The position numbers and the translations under genes are program-made. From the NCBI GenBank assembly GCA_001414485.1, contig LLEY01000097.1, forward strand, positions 62,001 to 126,000: 64,000 nt of DNA, read 5' to 3'. Position 1 is the first letter of the stretch. Each line of letters begins with the position of its first letter. The DNA is from Calycina herbarum (Eukaryota > Ascomycota > Leotiomycetes > Helotiales > Pezizellaceae). Shown here piece by piece: positions 58,186 to 64,000 of the stretch. The notes under the pieces are model-generated. The model saw nothing but the letters and a program-made list of their open reading frames with translations, searched no databases and had not been told where the DNA came from.

Positions 58186-59036
58186 AAGACCGAAGTGAGG
58201 GATTTATGTTCTGTATGAAAGTATTTCCTGATCTTTCCCCCACTATCATTTTATGGTTCTTCAAGGCAAGTTTCCATTTATGATAATGAATTCTTAAATC
58301 TATTTGAGGATTCATATTATTCGAGAGGGAGTAGTGAACTTAATTGTTCTTCGAATAATAAAGAAACAAACAGAGTTCCGAGATTTGCATAATTACTTGA
58401 CTTGTGTCTAGATAATTCGTTTGTCTCAAGGTACCCTTACTTGAAGTATGCGATGCGCAACAGAATACTCACGACGCCAAAACGAGGGGAAAAAGATGGC
58501 TAGGAATGCCCTTGCTTTCAAAACGCGAAGTGCAATAGAATTTTTTGATTTCCCTTCTTGGATAGTTGATTCAGAGTATGTCTTAATAATTCTTGCGCCA
58601 ATTTCTACACAAATACCACCCGATTCTTCGAGTATCTTCAAGTGACCAAATTGGAAAAGTCTTGAAGTACCCCCCAGAGGTTCCCATCAATTCTACGAGT
58701 CTGACTTTGGACCAGCAAGCGATAATGATGCTTGAAGAAATGATGACTTAAGCAAGGAAAAGGGGGGGCTCCCTTTATTGCGAGCATTCCTCGCAATCTC
58801 ATAACAAACCAAGAATGTAGAGCACATTCCATATGCGGAAGATCACGTGCACGAACAGTTTTCGGTCCCTCAATTCCATTGTTGACTTCTTCCTTGGCCT
58901 TCTACGCAAACATCCCATCGTCAACACATTGCCTGGAATTCGAGTGAGTGCTTCGCGAAGAGAAAACAGGCAAGAGGGAAAGCATCAACACGAAGAAAAG
59001 ATTTGATTCCATAACAAAATCAAGAAGAAAATCAGG
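58186..59036. promoter_or_regulatory. Intergenic region upstream of the coiled-coil gene
   Basis: 851 bp, no gene seen. The last about 100 nt are A-rich (AAGAAGAAAA leader) before the ATG at 59037. Confidence 0.45.
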
Positions 59037-61163
59037 ATGGCGACGTATGAAGAAACGGACGACGGCATGGATTATGCCGATGACACGCAGCAGATCGTGG
59101 AAGTCGATACAGAAGCAGAGTTGAAAGCCTTGGGAGTCTCTACATCTGGAGAGATCAAACGAACCAAGTTCTCAGTTCCCTACCGCTCAAGGTTCACCCT
59201 CATGAAAGTCAACAACAACAAAAAAACGCTAGAAACTCTAGGACACGCTCCATGTTCTTACACCTGCACAGCGGGTCTCGCACCCAGCTTGTTGGAGTTG
59301 AAACAACATGCCCACGACCTCGTCGTCATGATCAAGAATTTGACGGTTTCCACCATGCCCGGAGTCATTGATAATATCAATATCGTTACAGGCGCAGACA
59401 TCAAGAATCCAGAGCAAGTCCCATTTTTTGAAGAGGGAGAAACTTTTGATTTCCTCAACGACCTAGCAAACCCCTACGCTGGCCCAAGAGAGGGACACCC
59501 CTTCGCTCCAGCCCTCAGAGCCGCCCATGAACATCCTCTCACAGCCCTTCTGAACGTCTTGGAGGAGAAGAACATCCCAAAGAAAGGAGAGGCGAGACCT
59601 CTGCAGAAGATAAGAAATATCTGTCCTCTGCATCGAGTCGCTGATCTCGAGAAACTTCCACCGACAGGCCAGAGCCTGCCGTATGCAACACATCAATCCC
59701 TCATTCAACACGCGAATGAGATTCTAGAACTCCTCGATCATGAATACAGTGCCAAGGGCGGAATTCTCTCCATTCTCCCATCAAAAGATCAGAAGGCAGA
59801 TCGCGAAAAGGCGGAATCCACACTCTTGGGACAGATGATTCTCTACACCCAACGCCTAGTTCAACGAGTCCACGATCTCGAACGGTTGTACGCAAATGCC
59901 ATGGATGTCATGGCAGGAGAAGCAATCGTCCCGCCCCAAACACTCTCCCGTCTGGGACCAGATGGTCGTTCCGGTCGTGAAATGGTATACCCACAAGATC
60001 GGTTTGTTCTCGTCAACGCAGGTGAAGATGTATGGTCTCATCTCTCCCACGAGTTTGACAAGAAAGAGGCAATCGATGAGCTAGTCATGGAGTCATACCG
60101 AAAAATCGGCACCACAGGAGAAATGATCTGGAAAAAGCGAGGCGGCCGAGAGATGGATAGAGGAATCACAGCTATCGACGTTACAACTCGATACTACCGA
60201 CTTCGAGGAACCGAGAAAGACGACCCCAAGACCATTTTCATTATTCCCGCTTGGGAACAACATCCAGGAACTAAAGTCACTCGAGACATGGAACGCACAC
60301 CTTCAGTCGTTTCGGTCGTCAAACCGGTTTGGCCTGAACGCGCCAGTCTATGGGAACAAAAACATCGTGCCGATCTCGATGACTTGAAGAAATACCGTGC
60401 TTTGTCGGACACACTACACTTTGAGAACAAGCGCAAGACCGAAGAGATTACAGCTCTAAGATCACAATACGAGCTCCGCGCCGGAGAACTGAGAAAAGAA
60501 AGGGCACTCTCCAGCCAGGCTCTCGATGCCCTAAATGGTAGCGGAAACGAAGCCAAGAAGGCCCACATCGATCTAGTTCGCCAGGCAGATATAGACAAAA
60601 GCAAAACACAGGAGGCCCTCAAAGAGGCCGAGAAATTGAAGAAAAAAGCCGAGGAAGATGCCGCATTGCGCGAAAAAGAGAGGAAGGAAGCTCAGGCGAC
60701 TGTAGAGCAACTCACGACACAACTCCGCCAAAAAAGACAACAATTGGAAGATGCATACGCCCAAAAAATCCATGACCTCGAGCAGAAAGATCTTGAAGCT
60801 GGTGAGAATCAAAGGAAGCTGGCTGAGGTATTGAGAGGCGCTTGGCAGGAGCAGATCACTCAGACCCAAACTCTTATGGAGCAGGTCAGGAGGGGTGATA
60901 ACCCACAAGACCCACCTTCGAGCGCAACTGTAGACATTGCAAGAATGACTGGCGAGAAAATTGTAAACTCAAAGCTTGGGCAAGCGGCTGCTAGCCGTTC
61001 AACAAAGCGGTTGAAGACGGGTCCAGGTTATGCGAACATTAGAGACTTTACAATGGGTGGCCAGCCTGTTCCCCGCGCTGAATTGGGTCGTATCCTAGGC
61101 GGGAGGGGAGCGAGGGCAGACACAGTGTCTGAATCCGGTAGGGAGAGCCCTATGGGATATTAG
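59037..61163 (+). CDS. Large hypothetical protein with C-terminal coiled coil
   Basis: 708 residues, no introns. I do not recognise the family. Residues 1-35 are acidic. Residues about 40-440 form a globular-looking part with helical segments (LLELKQHAHDLVVMIKNL; QMILYTQRLVQRVHDLERLY), a motif FVLVNAGEDVWSHLSHEF and an aromatic segment RYYRLRGTEK. Residues about 450-640 are a continuous coiled coil of Lys/Glu/Gln heptads (KEAEKLKKKAEEDAALREK). The tail is Arg/Gly-containing (LGRILGGRGARAD). Strongly biased, frequent-codon usage and lack of interruption argue for a real, expressed gene. Convergent with the J-protein gene, 327 bp away. Confidence 0.8.
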   Translation: MATYEETDDGMDYADDTQQIVEVDTEAELKALGVSTSGEIKRTKFSVPYRSRFTLMKVNNNKKTLETLGHAPCSYTCTAGLAPSLLELKQHAHDLVVMIKNLTVSTMPGVIDNINIVTGADIKNPEQVPFFEEGETFDFLNDLANPYAGPREGHPFAPALRAAHEHPLTALLNVLEEKNIPKKGEARPLQKIRNICPLHRVADLEKLPPTGQSLPYATHQSLIQHANEILELLDHEYSAKGGILSILPSKDQKADREKAESTLLGQMILYTQRLVQRVHDLERLYANAMDVMAGEAIVPPQTLSRLGPDGRSGREMVYPQDRFVLVNAGEDVWSHLSHEFDKKEAIDELVMESYRKIGTTGEMIWKKRGGREMDRGITAIDVTTRYYRLRGTEKDDPKTIFIIPAWEQHPGTKVTRDMERTPSVVSVVKPVWPERASLWEQKHRADLDDLKKYRALSDTLHFENKRKTEEITALRSQYELRAGELRKERALSSQALDALNGSGNEAKKAHIDLVRQADIDKSKTQEALKEAEKLKKKAEEDAALREKERKEAQATVEQLTTQLRQKRQQLEDAYAQKIHDLEQKDLEAGENQRKLAEVLRGAWQEQITQTQTLMEQVRRGDNPQDPPSSATVDIARMTGEKIVNSKLGQAAASRSTKRLKTGPGYANIRDFTMGGQPVPRAELGRILGGRGARADTVSESGRESPMGY

Positions 61164-61490
61164 TAGGAATTGAAAGTGTGTGGTGGTGGGAAGAGGTGTG
61201 ATGTTTTGTTTTTGTTTTGGAGAACTATTTTACCCTCTCATACCTAATCTTTTAGAATCATATGTTCACCTGTATTAGTAGTTATTCAAGGTGAATGAAG
61301 ATTCAAACTTGCCTGCTTCCAACCATAACCAGACTTGGCCATCTCCCAGCGCCATTCATTAGAACCAGCAGCCTTGGCAAATACTTTTCGTATTATCTTA
61401 TGACACATTACTAGCAAATAGTCCTTTAAAAATCCCTCGCAAAGCCATACGCCCCAGCCCCATTGAACTCCAAGTATGAAATCCCATTCC
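61164..61490. terminator. 3' flanks of two convergent genes
   Basis: 327 bp shared by the ends of the coiled-coil and J-protein genes. TTTTGTTTTTGTTTTGG follows the first stop. Poly(A) signals presumably lie here; none is assigned. Confidence 0.35.
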
Positions 61491-62284
61491 TCAACCAATT
61501 GGCTTCGCCTTCTTCTTCTTCTTCTTCTCCCCTCCCTTCTGGAAATCCCTCCAGCTTCCAATCCTCTGCTCCCTAGTGCTCTCCCAATCCTGCTCATGAT
61601 CCCTCTTCCTCTTCCGCGCCTCCAACTCCTCATCCGCCTTCTTCTGCTCCCTGCCCTCTTCCTGCATCTGCGCCTTCACCTGTCTGCGACGTCTATGCTC
61701 ATTATCAATCAGCACCAACTTAGTCTTCTCCCTCCAATCTCGCGCGAACTTCTCCGTCTTCAACTCCTCGCTATCTACCGTCCATTTATTCTCTCGAATC
61801 AACAGCATACGCGCATCTGCGATTGCTTCATCTAATCTCTCGCGGTGCTTCTCGTCCATTAACTCGGTTTGCGCTTTCTTCAATCGATCGAAGGCATCGG
61901 GGGCTTGGGGGTTCTTGGTCTTGTCGGGATGGATGAGGAGGGATTTTACGCGGTAGCATTTCTTGATATCGCCTTCTGGGACTCCGGGTTGGAGGTCGAG
62001 GACGGCGTATCTGTTTGAGATGGGTTAGTTGATGGCGCGAAGTTTTCCGGGATGCAGGAGGGGTACATACGCATCTAGACGGAAAGCTTTCAAAATGCGA
62101 TCAATTTCTGCATCCTAAAAGTGACGATGGGATGTTAGTCTCTCTCTTTTCTCTGAGGGTTTCGAAGATTGGCTTGCGATCGGGGAGGAGAGGGGAGCCT
62201 TACTTTCTTGAACTCCTTCTCCTCTGAGTCGAGAGCTTCAAGTGCGTCGATATCATCGTCAGTTTTTTGGGACTGAATTGTCAT
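61491..62284 (-). CDS. SPF31: J-domain protein of the DNAJC8/Spf31 type
   Basis: Exons 62284-62204, 62114-62071 and 62010-61491 give 214 residues. The spliced N-terminus is continuous (DAEIDRILKAFRLDAYAVLDLQPGVP), and the J-domain has its HPD at residues 69-71 (LLIHPDKTKN). A long basic helix follows (TEKFARDWREKTKLVL; then RRRRQVKAQMQEE) and a Lys-rich end (EKKKKKKAKPIG). Human DNAJC8 and fission-yeast Spf31 share this layout and associate with the spliceosome in the nucleus; they recruit Hsp70. Length compares with about 209-253 in relatives. Intron donors are GTAAGG and GTATGT. Confidence 0.88.
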
Positions 62285-63160
62285 GGCTCACCAGGGTGCC
62301 GTTGAAGATTGGATTCTTTCAGGTTAGTTGGAGTTTTGTTTGTTTGGTTTGGTGTTGGTTGATATGGATGGGATTGCTTAAAAAGAGAATGAGAGCTTAT
62401 CGTGTTACACAGCCTAAAGCTCGTTATTGCCTTGTTTATGAGGCATCAACTTTGGAAGTGGGTCACATGTGACCCCAACCCGCAAGTTGAAATACCTACT
62501 TACACTTTTACGTTGGCAATGCATCAATTCACCATACCCTTGCATTTTATCTGACTTCAAGCCTCCAGATGCGTGCCGTGGGTAGGTATGGTGGGCAGGC
62601 ACAAATACTTTCATTTTGTCCCTTCTTCCTGATTCCGCTGACTTACGAGAAACTAGAGTTTGGTTTTAAAAGTTATTATCAATATGAGAGGTTGAAAGAC
62701 ACCTCAAAGTCTTAAAGTAAAGTAGCATGGTTTCAAAAGCTCTGTACAGTCTTGAAGAGGCTAGATACCTTTGGATTCATTTGTGTGGAGTATCTAGACA
62801 CAAAGTTGAGAACTTTCAGTACCTAGCTCGGTACTCACTCAACTTCAGGAGAAAAAATAGGCCCTCCTGCAAATCATAAGTTTTACTAACATTCATAGGT
62901 CCTAATCATAGGTTTTTTCACTCTCTACTCTGCCCAAGAATGCCTTCTTATTGGCGTAATGAAGGTATTGTCACATTGTATGTTCAGATCATAACGATGT
63001 TTAATTTGCGTGGCCTAAAGTACAATGCGTTCTCAGCTTTCCTCTTGGAATCATGCTATGTTGCTGTGGTAGTCCGTTGAAGTTCATTTTATCCTTGTCA
63101 ATATTGTTTTGCTAGAGAATTTTAAGCTACCTTCAAAATTTCACTCAATTTGAATTTTTT
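62285..63160. other. Intergenic region, no gene seen
   Basis: 5' flank of the J-protein gene, grading into more AT-rich DNA. Short frames are not supported. Confidence 0.45.
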
Positions 63161-64000
63161 AGCGGTAATTGACAATTTTGTCCCTTAATTAATTTTTTAT
63201 ACCTAAAATGTCTCTTCAATCTTCGATTTATACCTAATTTATCCTCTAAATTTTTAAGGGACATTTTAGTTATAAAATAAGAGACATTTTAGTTAGTTAA
63301 TATTTACTATTTTACTTATATGTTTATACCTATTTTTAAGTAAATAAAAACTGTAGGTTATAACTTACTATTCCTTTATAATATGTTCTATCTGTCCTCT
63401 CTATCTACTATTACTATTACTAATAATATACTCTCTTCTAAGTATCGAGAGAAGGTAAAACAGTGTATATTAGTAGCTCTATATTATATACTATCTTAAT
63501 AACTTAAGTAATAATAATAATAAGATAATACTATTAGAGAGACTCTTATAGCAGAGGGCGTTCTACGAATCGGTTAAGAGTAGTCTACTCTTAAGGAAGT
63601 AAAGGAGGCTATAGTCGTCTATCTTCTTAATAGAGATGAATCTTATATAATTACAAAGTTAGATTTAGAGCGCTTTATACTTAAGTATAAAAGAGAGAAT
63701 TATAACTTCTATCTACGGATTATCCTTTCTACTAAAAGTTATTACACTATCCTACGAGCTTATACCTCTTATAATTATCTTATAAATATATATATAAATT
63801 ACTATAGTAAGAATAGTATATAATATATCCTTAAAACCTATAGCGATTCTATCGATTAAGATTCTAAATTTAATATAAAGAACTTAGTTAATAACGAGAA
63901 GTTATATAGCAAAGCTTATGAGATACTAGCTTATTAGACATACTATGCTATCTAAAAGTAATATAACGACAGCTTTAAGGAGGAGAAGAGGTTATTTACG
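63161..64000 (+). mobile_element. AT-rich block with a MULE-like transposase relic, cut by the window edge
   Basis: From about 63170 the DNA becomes strongly AT-rich. Near 63209 CTAAAATGTCTC faces inverted GAGACATTTTAG near 63283, possibly part of a terminal repeat. From about 63587 the plus strand reads TLKEVKEAIVVYLLNRDESY, then LERFILKYKRENYNFYLR, similar to the N-terminal zinc-binding part of Mutator-like transposases (with Cys residues changed to Tyr, as RIP would do). It is interrupted by stops further on and continues past 64000. Confidence 0.45.

Noticed and set aside
1..64000. CRISPR arrays, bacterial operons, riboswitches or origins
   Set aside because: The window is eukaryotic (spliced genes, RIP-type repeats) and no regularly spaced short repeats with unique spacers were seen.

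Overview
The window looks like nuclear DNA of a filamentous ascomycete (Pezizomycotina). Genes carry short introns of about 45-140 nt with branch-point-like CTAAC/CTGAC boxes. Fungus-restricted families are present (Git3-type and Pth11-like receptors, a DUF7708 protein, a HeLo-like/zinc-finger protein). AT-rich blocks hold transposons whose repeat copies differ mostly by transitions, as expected from repeat-induced point mutation (RIP). A helotialean leotiomycete is my best guess, but that is inference from gene flavour only. Gene models were spliced by eye.

Layout: (1) 217-6215, cohesin loader Scc2/Mis4. (2) 6868-9122, a hAT-type MITE split by a RIP-damaged Fot1/pogo element. (3) 11644-16534, one 1579-residue protein joining an indoleamine 2,3-dioxygenase (IDO)-like domain, an FAD/NADPH reductase module and cytochrome b5; this is the most striking gene here. 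(4) 17526-18896, a Pth11-like membrane protein; 20185-21155 (minus), histidinol phosphatase; 21455-21542 (minus), an intron-containing tRNA-Arg(CCU); a hAT MITE at 22134-22600; 22962-24088, an unknown RGG-tailed protein. (5) 27327-30412, an AAA+ ATPase with a DUF7025-like region. (6) 31.4-39.7 kb, a repeat island: a Tc1 element carrying two solo LTRs, a 113-bp degenerate tandem array, another solo LTR, a small coiled-coil gene (36116-36676) and several foldback elements. (7) 40266-42359 (minus), Git3/GprC-like receptor; 44795-46073 (minus), exopolyphosphatase Ppx1; 46463-48388, HeLo-like/zinc-finger protein; 49259-50284 (minus), GPI-type surface protein. (8) 52754-55731 (minus), a second AAA+ ATPase of the same family; 56325-58185, a DUF7708/STAND-like gene with an in-frame stop. 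(9) 59037-61163, a coiled-coil protein; 61491-62284 (minus), a DNAJC8/Spf31-like J-protein. (10) From about 63.1 kb, AT-rich DNA with a MULE-like transposase relic.

The genes do not form one pathway. Three themes stand out. The first is a single-polypeptide redox chain, NADPH to FAD to haem b5 to an IDO-like haem. The second is a 10-kb stretch (46.4-58.2 kb) with candidate fungal immune or allorecognition genes, two of them carrying in-frame stops. The third is a record of nested transposition in which target-site duplications, empty sites and shared terminal motifs can still be read. In particular, a 433-bp MITE appears to share transposase-binding architecture with the Fot1/pogo element 30 kb away.
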